From Bradyrhizobium cytisi (lineage in GTDB: Bacteria; Pseudomonadota; Alphaproteobacteria; Rhizobiales; Xanthobacteraceae): a stretch of DNA of 35,919 nucleotides. The DNA lies in contig NZ_VSSR01000122.1 in NCBI RefSeq assembly GCF_008123515.1, forward strand, positions 1 to 35,919, written 5' to 3'. The notes under the pieces are model-generated. The model saw only the letters and a list, made by a program, of their open reading frames with translations, was not told the origin of the DNA and did no database searches. Below are positions 1 through 8,396 of the stretch, one piece after another. Both the position numbers and the translations under genes were made by a program. Each line of letters begins with the position of its first letter. The stretch's first letter is position 1.

Positions 1-333
1 AGCGGGCTCGGTTGGCCCGGTGATGAGCAAATTTTGCTTGCGGCCGATCCAATCGCCATCGACGAGCTTGGCAAAGAAAGCGCGATCGATGCCGCGCGGA
101 GCGCGCAGATCGACATCTTCGACGATTGCGGTCTGCCGTAGCGAGGCGAACTTCAGGCGCACGGTGAGCCTTTTGTTCTCTCGCTCGGTTGCTTCGCGAT
201 CGATCATCAGGCCGAGGCGCTGCTCGAAGGTCAGCGCGGTGACGTCGGGTTGGCGTTGCTGATCATCGAAGGCCTTGGCCATGCCGGCGAGCCCGAGAGC
301 GGCAAGACGTTCGTGGGTGTGGTTGCTGAGCAT
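1..333 (-). CDS. istB: IS21-family helper ATPase IstB, N-terminal part (cut by window edge)
   Basis: IstB is the AAA+ ATPase that helps the IstA transposase choose and capture target DNA. The 111 visible residues begin MLSNHTHERLAALGL and contain the typical N-terminal helical domain (residues about 1-90, with ALTFEQRLGLMIDRE). They end in LLITGPT, the start of the Walker A loop. The expected GVGKS does not follow: the last three residues read EPA, so the final 9-10 bases may already be foreign or mis-assembled sequence. The ATG at 331-333 (reverse) has an AGGAG ribosome site about 6 bp upstream, and the gene starts 19 bp after the istA stop, the usual IS21 arrangement. Family assignment is confident; the state of the rest of the gene cannot be seen. 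Confidence 0.85.
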   Translation of the reverse strand, partial: MLSNHTHERLAALGLAGMAKAFDDQQRQPDVTALTFEQRLGLMIDREATERENKRLTVRLKFASLRQTAIVEDVDLRAPRGIDRAFFAKLVDGDWIGRKQNLLITGPTEPA

Positions 334-352
334 AAGGTCTCCTTCTTGCTGG

Positions 353-1894
353 TCAGTGGTAGTAGCCGCGGCCGCGGATGTTGCCGTGCTGGATGGGATC
401 GGCGTCGGGGGTGGTGTCGGGAAGGAAGGCCTTGTCCAGGCCGGTTTTGAGGATCGAGGCGATCGACCGATAGCTCGCTGCGCCGATGCTGATACCACGG
501 CGGCATGCGGCCTCGAGACGCTGCGCCCCATAGGTCCTCTCCATCCGCAGGATACCGAGACAGGATCGGAAGCCCTGCTCAGGATGGGGCTTTGTCCGCA
601 TGATCGCCTCGCACAGCGCGACCGTGGACGGACCGATCTTCTCGGCAGCGGCCAGCAGACGCGCCGGCGTCCAGAAGGCGTATCGGCGATGCGCGCTCGG
701 CATGTGCTCTGGGATCGTCGTGTGCCGGCGCTTCAAGCCCGAGCGTGCGTGGCTGGCGATGCGGGTGCCGCGATGGAACACCTCGATGGTGGCTTCGGTG
801 GCCCGCACCTCGACGACCTGGCGGATCAGGCGGGATGGTACCGAGTAGAAGTGTCCCTGAACTTCGACGTGGTAATCTGGCGCCACGCGCGCGCGGCGCC
901 ATTCGGCGTACTGATAGGGCTCGGCTGGCAGCGGCATCAGGGCCGGACGATCGATGGTGTCGAAGAACTCACGGCGACTGGCACCGAGCTTGCGCATCAG
1001 GCGGGCATTGAGGTCGTCGACCAAGATGCGGATCGCGACGTTCAACTCGGCGAGCGAGAAGAAACGCCGATTGCGCAGCCGCGCCAAAATCCATCGCTGA
1101 ACGATGAGAACCGCCGCCTCGACCTTGGCCTTGTCGCGCGGCTTGCGCGGCCGCGCCGGCATGATGGTGGTGCCGTAATGGGCCGCGAGATCCTGGTAGG
1201 TCCGGTTGACCCCCGGCTCGTAGCGGCTCGCCGTCGTGACCCCGGCCTTCAGATTGTCGCAGACGAGCGCCTTCGGCACCCCGCCCAGGAAGGTAAGCGC
1301 ATCCACATGGGCGCCGATCCAGTCGGGCAACGCCTCGCTGAACCGAGCTTGGACGAATGTGTAATTCGACGCTCCCATGACGGCGACGAAGATCTTGGCG
1401 GCGCGAACCTCCCCGGTGAGCCCGTCGAACACCGGCACGGTATCGCCGGCGAAGTCCACGAACAGCTTCTCGCCGGCCGCGTGGGTCTGTCGCATGGTCG
1501 CCGTAATCCCGTGTCGCCATTCGACGTAGAGGTCGCAGAACCGGCTGTAGCCGTAGCCGTCGGGATGATGGCCGCGGTATTCCTCCCACAGCAGCGCCAG
1601 CGTTACGCTGCGGCGGCGCAACTCGGCATGGACATGCCCCCAATCCGGAAGCGGCTTCGATCGCGGTGGGTTGTAGCCGGCCGGCGCGAACAGCTTGCGC
1701 TCCAGCGCGGTGTCGTCGAGCTCCTCCGGTATCGGCCAGGTGATGCCGACCACCGCGGCGCGGCGGACATACTCCGCGATCGCCGTGCGACCGATCCCGA
1801 CCGATCGAGAGGTCACCCGATCGCTCGTCCCACAGGAATACTTCAGGCGTAGAACTTCTCGAATCTTCCGCATCGGCAATCTCTCGGCGGGCAT
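353..1894 (-). CDS. istA: IS21-family DDE transposase IstA
   Basis: Transposase of an IS21-type element, which cuts and joins the element ends together with IstB. The 513-residue protein has the normal family length. It has an N-terminal helix-turn-helix region (MPAERLPMRKIREVLRLKY and following), then the rve/DDE core with the first Asp in KLFVDFAGD, the second in ALVCDNLKAG and the Glu in DKAKVEAAV. A Mu-type C-terminal beta-barrel region follows (YHVEVQGHFYSVP). I chose the ATG at 1892-1894 (reverse) because it begins the conserved MPAERL and has a GGAGG site five bases upstream; an ATG four codons earlier is also in frame. No frameshift or stop is seen, so it is probably functional apart from the lost istB end. 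Confidence 0.93.
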   Translation of the reverse strand: MPAERLPMRKIREVLRLKYSCGTSDRVTSRSVGIGRTAIAEYVRRAAVVGITWPIPEELDDTALERKLFAPAGYNPPRSKPLPDWGHVHAELRRRSVTLALLWEEYRGHHPDGYGYSRFCDLYVEWRHGITATMRQTHAAGEKLFVDFAGDTVPVFDGLTGEVRAAKIFVAVMGASNYTFVQARFSEALPDWIGAHVDALTFLGGVPKALVCDNLKAGVTTASRYEPGVNRTYQDLAAHYGTTIMPARPRKPRDKAKVEAAVLIVQRWILARLRNRRFFSLAELNVAIRILVDDLNARLMRKLGASRREFFDTIDRPALMPLPAEPYQYAEWRRARVAPDYHVEVQGHFYSVPSRLIRQVVEVRATEATIEVFHRGTRIASHARSGLKRRHTTIPEHMPSAHRRYAFWTPARLLAAAEKIGPSTVALCEAIMRTKPHPEQGFRSCLGILRMERTYGAQRLEAACRRGISIGAASYRSIASILKTGLDKAFLPDTTPDADPIQHGNIRGRGYYH

Positions 1895-1981
1895 CGGACC
1901 TCCCATTGCGTGAACCGCAAAAGGAGGGACCTTGCCCCGTTCAGATTGCCGACAACGCCCCCCGTCTCACCCTATCAACAG

Positions 1982-2073
1982 GGTGGCCGCCTTCCGTCGG
2001 ATTGGGTGGCCGCTTTCGATCGGAATCGGTGGCCGCCTTCCGTCGGAATCGGTGGCCGCTTTGCCTCGGATTC
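1982..2073. repeat. Four tandem 23-bp repeats at the istA end of the IS21 element
   Basis: The core GGTGGCCGC(C/T)TT recurs at 1982, 2005, 2028 and 2051, an exact 23-bp period, followed each time by a variable CG.TCGGA(A/T)T tail. IS21-family elements carry multiple repeated transposase-binding sites near their termini, and these fit that role. The spacing of about two helical turns would put all copies on the same face of the DNA. Confidence 0.85.
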
Positions 2074-2374
2074 CGCAACCGGGGCCGTTCGGTTTTCATC
2101 ATTGTTCATAGTTTTCGCCGGTGGGCCGGAGGCAATTCGTCTGCCGCCATTTTGCGCCCCGACGTATCGACCAGAATGGCGTCAGAGCGCGAAGCGCCGA
2201 TCGAGCTGGACCGGCGCCAGACTTGGTCCCGCCGGCGGGGGCTCGCTTCTGGTGAAGCTTTCCAGCGAGCGCCACGAAGTCCGTGAGCAAGGAATTACAG
2301 TCAAAGCGGCATCTCTCTCGCAGAAGCTTCAGCGTCTACATCGATTCCTGCCCATGAGGCTCTTGCAGAGACAC
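2074..2374. other. Non-coding stretch between IS21 and the c-di-GMP gene
   Basis: About 300 bp with no convincing gene. It holds the probable outer end of the IS21 element and the region downstream of the stop of the GGDEF-EAL gene. Small open frames here show no recognisable protein features. I see no clear intrinsic terminator. Confidence 0.5.
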
Positions 2375-5197
2375 TTATGCGTACGTTCGATCAACGGACC
2401 CGTGTACCTGCTTCGAACGGCGGCGCGGGGAGAAAGCTCGAGCGAGACTTTCGAAATCCGCCGGGGGCAAGGGGCGTCCGAACAAATAGCCCTGGTAGTT
2501 GAGTTGTCCATGTTGCGCCAGGAAAGCATATTGCTCCTCCGTTTCGACACCTTCTGCGATGACTGCGAGGCCAAGGCTCTTGCTAAGCGCAATGATCATC
2601 TGGGCTATGGCAGCATCATTCGGATCGACCAAGACGTCCTTGACGAAGCTGCGGTCGATCTTGAGCTGATCAAGCGGCAAGCGCTTAAGATATGAGAGCG
2701 ACGAGTAGCCGGTTCCGAAATCATCGAGGCTGAATCCGATGCCAATTGCTTTCAATCTGTCCATCTTCGCGATCACGTCATCGACGTTGCTGACCAACGT
2801 GCTTTCGGTGAGTTCGATTTTGAGGCGGTGGGGGTTGGCACCGGTTTGCTCGACCATCGCGCGGACCTCTTCGACAAAAGTCTTCTGACGCATCTGGAGG
2901 GCGCTGACATTGATCGCGACGGTGAGGCGTTCGGTTGCTGGATCGGTCGACCAGCGAGCCAGCTGATGGCAAGCGGTTTTCAACATCAGCGCGCCGAGCG
3001 GGAGGATGAGACCGGTGCTTTCTGCTACCGGAATGAACTCGCTGGGAGAAATCATGCCTTTTTGCGCGTGCGGCCAGCGTGCCAGCGCTTCTGCCCCCAG
3101 CAATCTTCCTTCATGATCTACTTGCGGCTGGTAATGCAGTAAAAGCCTTTCCTGCTTAAGGTCTTCTCGTAGATCGGCCTCGAGGGCAGCCCGTGCTGTA
3201 ATCATGGTCTGCATGGCCGGGTCAAAGAACCGGAGCCCATTTCGGCCCGCGGTTTTTGCATCGTACATCGCGAGATCGGCCCGCTTCAGCAATTCGTCAA
3301 TGTTGCGGTCCTCAGGCGAGATCAAGGTCACGCCAATGCTTGGTGTACAGGGATACTCATACGTATCGAGTTGAAAGGCGTTGGTGAAGGCTCCAAGAAT
3401 CTTTTCGCCTATGGCTTCGGTCTGCAAGGCAGCGGCCTTTGCCTTCTGTGTCCCGAGATTGGCGAGAAGAACGACAAATTCGTCGCCGCCGAAGCGGGCA
3501 ACGGTGTCATCGGTTCGGACACAATGAGAGATGCGCTGAGCCGCGCTTTTGAGCAGCATATCGCCCATGTGGTGACCCAGTGAGTCGTTCAACGTCTTGA
3601 AATTGTCGAGGTCAATGAACAACAGGGCGCCGTAGGAACTGCTGCGAACATTAGCATTGAGCGCCTGGCGCACGCGGTCGATCAGCAGGACGCGGTTCGG
3701 CAGGCCTGTCAGCTGGTCAAAATAAGCAAGCTCCTGGATCTTTTCCTCGGCGTGTTTGAGTTTCGAAATATCATAATATGAACCGATGTAATTAGTGACA
3801 TCACCTGTTTCGTTTTTCACGGCGGATATGGTCAGCCAGCGCGCACAATGTTCTCCGCTCTTGGTCCTCAGACTCATTTCCCCTTGCCAGCCGCCAGTAA
3901 GTCGTACGGAATTCCACATACCGCGGTAGAATTCGGCATCGCGCCTATGGGACCGGAACAGTCTCGCTGTTTGTCTCACCAATTCTTCCGCCGTATAGCC
4001 GGTCAAGCTAACAAAGGCGCGGTTGGCACTGAGGATTACGCCCTTGGTGTCGGTGACGATCATGCCTTCCTGTGCATTGAACGCAGCGGCGGCTATGCGC
4101 AGTTCAGAGTTCGACTTGTCCAGCGCTTCGCTCTGCCGGTGCAGATCGGCCTCGATGGCTTCGCGACGCCTGATCTCTTGCGAGAGAGCCAGATTATTTT
4201 CGGCCAGCTCCGCTCGGTGGCGATTGGACTCGACGAACTTGATTTGTAGCCGCGCCGCATTTTGACGCATTCGCTCGAAGCCGATCGCCAGCACGAATAA
4301 CACGATCGCGAACAGGCCGAGGTAAAAAACGGAGGCGGGTGAAAGCGTGCCGCCGTAAAGTTCATCCTCGCTGGCCAGCCGTAGGACGGAAAGTCGGGTG
4401 CCCGCAACTGGCGAGCGAAGTGCGAGATATCCCTTCAGTTCGGGAGCGTTGAGATTTGACAAAGCCTGTATGCGGCCGGACGGAAGCGCGGCCAGCGAGG
4501 AGGCTTGGGCTACAACGGCCGAGTGCTCCCGCTCAATCGGAAGCAGCACCTCGCCGTCGTCTCCCAGGAGGAATTCGCGCGGCTGTCCGAGGTCGTTGGT
4601 AGACACCAGTGAGGAAAGTAGATTGAGGCTGCTTACGGTCTCGACTTTTCCCCTTGTCTTGGCCTTCTGAATGACCGGTGCGCTGGCCATAATCAGGCGA
4701 CGCTTGTCATCAATCTGTACGCTTGGTTCGGTCAGATTATTACGTGCCAGCGAAGATGTTGCCGCGCTGGACGAACCGACATCAACTTGCGGAGCGCCGT
4801 CGCGATCGAAGAAAGCCAAGCGCAGATAGGTGGCTTGGCCCTGATATTTCTCCTGGTCCAGGGTCGCCTGAAAGCGGAGCTCGATTGCGGCCAAATTGGC
4901 GAACAGTCCGTATTTGATGGACATTCCGAGATCGAGATTGCTGAAATAGTTGGAAATGTCCTCGCTGGCGGCAAGTCGCGCCGCGGCTTGCCGGCGTTCA
5001 GTCAAAAAATCGTTGATCTCGGTGGCGCGCGCTTCACCGATCGACACCAGACGCGCATCGGCGTTTTGCCGCAGTTCCACTTGCGACGTGTAGAGATTGC
5101 CAATCAGAAAAAGCATCGACAGCAGAAACGCCGCTGCTGCTACCAGAGGCCAGCGCAGAGCCAAGGATCGACTGAATCTGATCAGCGAAGCTACCAT
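2375..5197 (-). CDS. Membrane-bound PAS-GGDEF-EAL c-di-GMP enzyme
   Basis: A 940-residue protein predicted to make and/or break down cyclic di-GMP in response to a periplasmic signal. Membrane segments at about 16-36 and 287-307 enclose a periplasmic sensor domain of about 245 residues (Cache-like length, identity not certain). A coiled segment with HRAELAENNLALSQEIRRRE follows, then PAS at about 370-478, GGDEF at 490-655 and EAL at 680-915. The GGDEF motif is intact (570-574) with an RTDD inhibitory site exactly five residues before it. The EAL domain keeps GAEAL, INVS, IELTES, LDDFGTGYSS, LKIDRSF, AEGVET and QGYLFGRP, so both activities look possible. The ATG at 5195-5197 (reverse) overlaps the TGA of the upstream binding-protein gene by one base, indicating translational coupling. 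An in-frame TTG one codon earlier is less likely. The net direction of the enzyme cannot be told from sequence. Confidence 0.93.
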   Translation of the reverse strand: MVASLIRFSRSLALRWPLVAAAAFLLSMLFLIGNLYTSQVELRQNADARLVSIGEARATEINDFLTERRQAAARLAASEDISNYFSNLDLGMSIKYGLFANLAAIELRFQATLDQEKYQGQATYLRLAFFDRDGAPQVDVGSSSAATSSLARNNLTEPSVQIDDKRRLIMASAPVIQKAKTRGKVETVSSLNLLSSLVSTNDLGQPREFLLGDDGEVLLPIEREHSAVVAQASSLAALPSGRIQALSNLNAPELKGYLALRSPVAGTRLSVLRLASEDELYGGTLSPASVFYLGLFAIVLFVLAIGFERMRQNAARLQIKFVESNRHRAELAENNLALSQEIRRREAIEADLHRQSEALDKSNSELRIAAAAFNAQEGMIVTDTKGVILSANRAFVSLTGYTAEELVRQTARLFRSHRRDAEFYRGMWNSVRLTGGWQGEMSLRTKSGEHCARWLTISAVKNETGDVTNYIGSYYDISKLKHAEEKIQELAYFDQLTGLPNRVLLIDRVRQALNANVRSSSYGALLFIDLDNFKTLNDSLGHHMGDMLLKSAAQRISHCVRTDDTVARFGGDEFVVLLANLGTQKAKAAALQTEAIGEKILGAFTNAFQLDTYEYPCTPSIGVTLISPEDRNIDELLKRADLAMYDAKTAGRNGLRFFDPAMQTMITARAALEADLREDLKQERLLLHYQPQVDHEGRLLGAEALARWPHAQKGMISPSEFIPVAESTGLILPLGALMLKTACHQLARWSTDPATERLTVAINVSALQMRQKTFVEEVRAMVEQTGANPHRLKIELTESTLVSNVDDVIAKMDRLKAIGIGFSLDDFGTGYSSLSYLKRLPLDQLKIDRSFVKDVLVDPNDAAIAQMIIALSKSLGLAVIAEGVETEEQYAFLAQHGQLNYQGYLFGRPLPPADFESLARAFSPRRRSKQVHGSVDRTYA

Positions 5198-6090
5198 CAA
5201 TGCGTTTTCGCGAAGTATTCCGGAAAGAATCGTCGGATGCCGGGATAATATTTGTCCACCAGTCGGTCATAGACGCCGGAGGCCTTGATCTCGCTCAAAT
5301 ATGCGTTGAATTCATTGCGCAACGCTGGCGCGTCCTTCGGAAACGCGGTTGCCAGCATCTGCCTGTCGGAGATCGGCCCCAGAATCTTGATCTTGCCGGC
5401 CCATTTGCGCAGATCAAGGATGGCATCCGGTACGTCAAGCAGCGTCAGTTCGGCTTCCTTGTTGAGCATGGCCGGAACCATCTCGTTCAGGTTCGCGCTC
5501 TTGTTGTAAGTCTTTAAGTCAATCCCGACGTTGACCAAACCATAATTGGACGGATCCAGGCAGGTGCGCTCCATCACGAGCACGCTCTTGGATCCGATGG
5601 CCTTGCGGGTATTGACGATATCGGCCGCGAGATCGGCGCCGTCCTCGATCGGCTGAAGATCAGACTCGGCAGGTGCCACCAATAAAACCTGGGACGGAAG
5701 AGTCGGCTCGGAATATAGAAGGATCGCCTCACGCCACGGCAGAACGGTGAAGCCGCTCGATATCACGTCGCCTTTGATTGGATAGTCACCTGCCAGGGTG
5801 ACTTGGCCGTTTTTGCGAACCACATCCTTGCCGAGCAGGTCGCGGATCACCGAATAAAAATCCGAGTAGACAAGCTTGTAGGACACGCCAATTCGTTTGG
5901 CGAAACCCTGCATCAGCTCGACGTCTAAACCATCGCCTGCGCCGGTCACAAAGTTGGCGTAGCGGATGCCGATATGGCGGATTTCGCCACGCTGCTTGAT
6001 CTCTGCAAGATCAGCTGCCCAGCTTGAGGTCATGAAAAGGAAGGCCATGGCGCCGCTTAGCGACCCAAGGACGAAGCGTTTCGGGAACAT
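5197..6090 (-). CDS. Periplasmic solute-binding protein, family 3 (amino-acid type)
   Basis: A 297-residue exported binding protein. It has a clear Sec signal peptide (MFPKRFVLGSLSGAMAFLFM, cleavage probably after SWA, near residue 25). The mature part starts LAEIKQRGEIRHIGIRY and continues GLDVELMQGFAKRIGVSYKLV, the pattern of the bacterial extracellular solute-binding family 3 (SBP_bac_3), which mostly binds amino acids and related small molecules. The end (SGVYDRLVDKYYPGIRRFFP) is also typical. No ABC permease or ATPase gene is nearby; instead its stop codon overlaps the start of the membrane GGDEF-EAL gene. I infer it works as a periplasmic ligand sensor for that enzyme rather than for transport. 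The ligand cannot be predicted. Confidence 0.9.
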   Translation of the reverse strand: MFPKRFVLGSLSGAMAFLFMTSSWAADLAEIKQRGEIRHIGIRYANFVTGAGDGLDVELMQGFAKRIGVSYKLVYSDFYSVIRDLLGKDVVRKNGQVTLAGDYPIKGDVISSGFTVLPWREAILLYSEPTLPSQVLLVAPAESDLQPIEDGADLAADIVNTRKAIGSKSVLVMERTCLDPSNYGLVNVGIDLKTYNKSANLNEMVPAMLNKEAELTLLDVPDAILDLRKWAGKIKILGPISDRQMLATAFPKDAPALRNEFNAYLSEIKASGVYDRLVDKYYPGIRRFFPEYFAKTH

Positions 6091-6219
6091 GGAAGGCGCT
6101 CTTTTTTAGGTCAGTAGAAGCGCCTGCAATCTACACGTGCGAACTTAAGAAAGGATGGCAGAATACAATAAAGTAGCGTTCAATTTTCGAAAAAATGCAG
6201 TTTATCCGGAAAGGATTGA
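6091..6219. other. AT-rich spacer inside the four-gene unit
   Basis: This 129-bp gap between the VTT gene and the binding-protein gene is much richer in A+T than its surroundings. It could carry a secondary promoter on the minus strand (a TATTGT hexamer is present near 6170), but no convincing -35 partner is seen. The four genes may therefore be one operon or two adjacent transcription units. Confidence 0.3.
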
Positions 6220-6930
6220 TTACAGACCAGATGCTGAGTGCAGCGAAAGATTATTTGATCCGGGCGAGCTTTTCAATTTCTTGACGTCGTTCAGCACCGA
6301 GCGCCAGGGACCTATCGCACTCAACAGCGTGCTTAAGGTTAATAAGATCAAGTATCCGGAAAACTGCTGCCAATGCAGCGTTTCGCCGGACAATAGGTGG
6401 TGCCCCTGCTGTCCTATTTGCGCATAGAACAGGACTAGCGGTGCGCCGCCCAACATACTGGTCGTCAGGTACTGAAGGGGTGAGACGTCAAAGACCGCGG
6501 CAATGACATTCACCAGTGGTGCGGGCACGAGCGGCGAGAGACGCAGTCCAAGCAAGGTCAACCAGAGCCTGACAGCCGATTTTTGATTCGATGGAGCGCT
6601 CGGACGTTGAATCTGCTTCCGGTAAAATAGAAACGCGCTCAAACCACCAAAGGCGCTGCCGAGCAGCACGGTGGCGCCTCCAATCAATCCGTCCATGTAA
6701 AAACCGGCCGCTAGGCAAATCATTGGCATGGAGGGAAAGGCCAGAAATGCAAGGGCGGCGGATGTAACCAAAAACACCAGCGCGGTGGCAAGCGGATGCG
6801 CGTGGGCCGTCGTTTCAACGCCGGGAAACACGTGCCAAACAGCCTCTCTCGACACAGGTGATGCAAAATATGCCAGCGTCAGAAACACGACGGCTGCCAC
6901 ATAGACGATCAATGGCTGGCGACCCCGCAT
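6220..6930 (-). CDS. VTT-domain (TVP38/TMEM64, DedA-like) membrane protein
   Basis: A 236-residue inner-membrane protein with an N-terminal membrane segment and about five further hydrophobic stretches. Residues about 65-200 resemble the VTT/SNARE-associated domain: FPSMPMICLAAGFYMDG with a re-entrant-loop-like glycine pattern, then LRLSPLVPAPLVNVIAAVF and LGGAPLVLFYAQIG. Members of this superfamily are implicated in lipid scrambling or transport and membrane homeostasis; the substrate here is unknown. The start lies three bases after the stop of the upstream PLP-enzyme gene, so the two are almost certainly co-transcribed. A shortened C-terminal tail rich in Ser/Asn is not informative. Confidence 0.82.
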   Translation of the reverse strand: MRGRQPLIVYVAAVVFLTLAYFASPVSREAVWHVFPGVETTAHAHPLATALVFLVTSAALAFLAFPSMPMICLAAGFYMDGLIGGATVLLGSAFGGLSAFLFYRKQIQRPSAPSNQKSAVRLWLTLLGLRLSPLVPAPLVNVIAAVFDVSPLQYLTTSMLGGAPLVLFYAQIGQQGHHLLSGETLHWQQFSGYLILLTLSTLLSAIGPWRSVLNDVKKLKSSPGSNNLSLHSASGL

Positions 6931-6933
6931 CGG

Positions 6934-8352
6934 CTATCCCAAACTGGATAGAAGAGAGGGCATGTAGTCAAAGCTGTTGTAGGTATTCCAGAAAAGAACT
7001 CTCTTATTCTTCAGCGCTCCCGCTTGAGACATGGTGAGCAAGGATCGCCAAGCCTTCAAAGTAAAAACGGGATCAAGGCTGAGTCCCGCCTCCTTCAACT
7101 CGTTCGCCCATGCGAGGTCGGTGTCTTCGACCAAGCCGTATCCTGGCTGCCAGCTGGTGGAATCCGGCAAGAATATCTCGTCTTGCATCACGCGAAGAAC
7201 ATCGGGAGAGTTGCCGGGAAAGCGGATTTTTTGCAGCCAGTCCACCGTGCTGCGAGCAAGCTTGGCAACATTCCCCTCCACAAATGGCAAGGAGGGTTGC
7301 CGGTTGACAAGCCAACGCGTCAGATATGATTTGTCCTGATCGGCCACTCCCACGACCTTGGTCTTCCATCCCATTAAATGGACGCCGAGGAGAAGGCCCA
7401 AAACCGTCGAGCCGCTACCCATGGCGACAAAAATGACATCAGGCGGTGCATTCCAGGCCTGAGCGGCGTCAAGAAAGTGCGCCAACTCGGCAATAGCGTT
7501 CATATGTCCCAACACGCTCACTTCATTCGAGCCGCCTGGCGGAACGAGCAAATCCGTATCCGGATGCAACCAGCTTTTGGCGTATTCCTGGGACGCCTCG
7601 CCCGCCAATTCGAGATCGTTCTTGGCTATGGCAACGTGTTCAGCGAGACCGCGCAAAATCGCCAGTCGCGCTATGTCCGTGACGGCTCCTGGAACCTCGA
7701 AGAGCACCAAGTCCAGGGCACAATTCAAAGGCTGTCCGTCACCGGTCAAATCGGCCACACGATTAGCCAGGGCAAATTGCAGGGCATGATTGCTGGAGAT
7801 CGCGCCGATTGTCCCTAAACGCTTGGCGCCGGACCACTTGAGGTTTGGAAGCACAAACTCGTATTTGCGCGCCTTGTTGCCAAAGACGGGATGACGCGTA
7901 CTGCTCTCATTCATCACCAAAAGATCAGAGCAGTCTATTTGCCGCGTCACCGAAGAAGGCAACTGCAACAGCTGACTATTTTCCCGTATAAATACGGGCG
8001 TCCAAGGAATGATGGCGCGCGCCCCAGGCTGTCTCAGGAAAACCGAGTTGCCGGGTTCGCCTTGGCGAATGAGACCGGCAAAAGAATCTCCGCTGGAAAG
8101 CGTGTTGGCGATGAAAGGGGCCCCTTCGGCATCGGGGTCCAGCAACGCAGGAAAGAGTCTGCCAAGCGCCAAGGATTGCGATTTCAAGGCAGCGGAGGAG
8201 GGAGCCAAGCCAGCTAGGTCGGCCGCCTGCGGAAGCGTCAGCATCGAGGAGCGGCGCTGATGCGTGCCGACCGCGCTCAGCGCGGCACCTCCGCTTAACG
8301 CGATACCTCCCAAAAGGGCCGCTTGCATGAAGTTCCGGCGAGAGAGGTCCAT
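6934..8352 (-). CDS. Tat-exported PLP fold-type-II enzyme (ACC deaminase / D-cysteine desulfhydrase-like)
   Basis: A 472-residue protein. The N-terminus MDLSRRNFMQAALLGGIALS is a twin-arginine signal (RRNFM). The rest matches the 1-aminocyclopropane-1-carboxylate deaminase / D-cysteine desulfhydrase branch of PLP enzymes. FGNKARKYEF carries the expected Schiff-base lysine (about K160), IGAISSNHALQFA corresponds to the SIGGIQSNQTRQ substrate loop, VPPGGSNEVSVLG and AMGSGSTVLGL resemble phosphate-cradling loops, and LDPVFTLKA matches the LDPVYTGKA region. An extra segment of about 110 residues between the signal and the catalytic core is unlike ordinary family members. Tat export fits an enzyme that loads its cofactor before transport. 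It is the first gene of the unit and sits three bases before the VTT gene. The true substrate (a D-amino acid, ACC or other) is not determined. Confidence 0.8.
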   Translation of the reverse strand: MDLSRRNFMQAALLGGIALSGGAALSAVGTHQRRSSMLTLPQAADLAGLAPSSAALKSQSLALGRLFPALLDPDAEGAPFIANTLSSGDSFAGLIRQGEPGNSVFLRQPGARAIIPWTPVFIRENSQLLQLPSSVTRQIDCSDLLVMNESSTRHPVFGNKARKYEFVLPNLKWSGAKRLGTIGAISSNHALQFALANRVADLTGDGQPLNCALDLVLFEVPGAVTDIARLAILRGLAEHVAIAKNDLELAGEASQEYAKSWLHPDTDLLVPPGGSNEVSVLGHMNAIAELAHFLDAAQAWNAPPDVIFVAMGSGSTVLGLLLGVHLMGWKTKVVGVADQDKSYLTRWLVNRQPSLPFVEGNVAKLARSTVDWLQKIRFPGNSPDVLRVMQDEIFLPDSTSWQPGYGLVEDTDLAWANELKEAGLSLDPVFTLKAWRSLLTMSQAGALKNKRVLFWNTYNSFDYMPSLLSSLG

Positions 8353-8396
8353 TGCAACGATCTGAAAGACACTGAATGCTAATCGGTCGCGTCAGG

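Larger units (their letters stand above)
1..2073 (-). mobile_element. IS21-family insertion sequence, left part lost at the window edge
   Basis: istA, istB and the tandem repeats upstream of istA belong to a single IS21-type element read on the minus strand. The istA-proximal end lies at or beyond the repeats near 2073. The other end is outside the window. I could not fix the terminal TG...CA inverted repeat or a target duplication from one end alone. Confidence 0.8.

Noticed and set aside
275..1852. Long open frame on the plus strand opposite istA
   Set aside because: It is the antisense of a clear IS21 transposase, has no family resemblance and has the skewed composition typical of GC-rich shadow frames.
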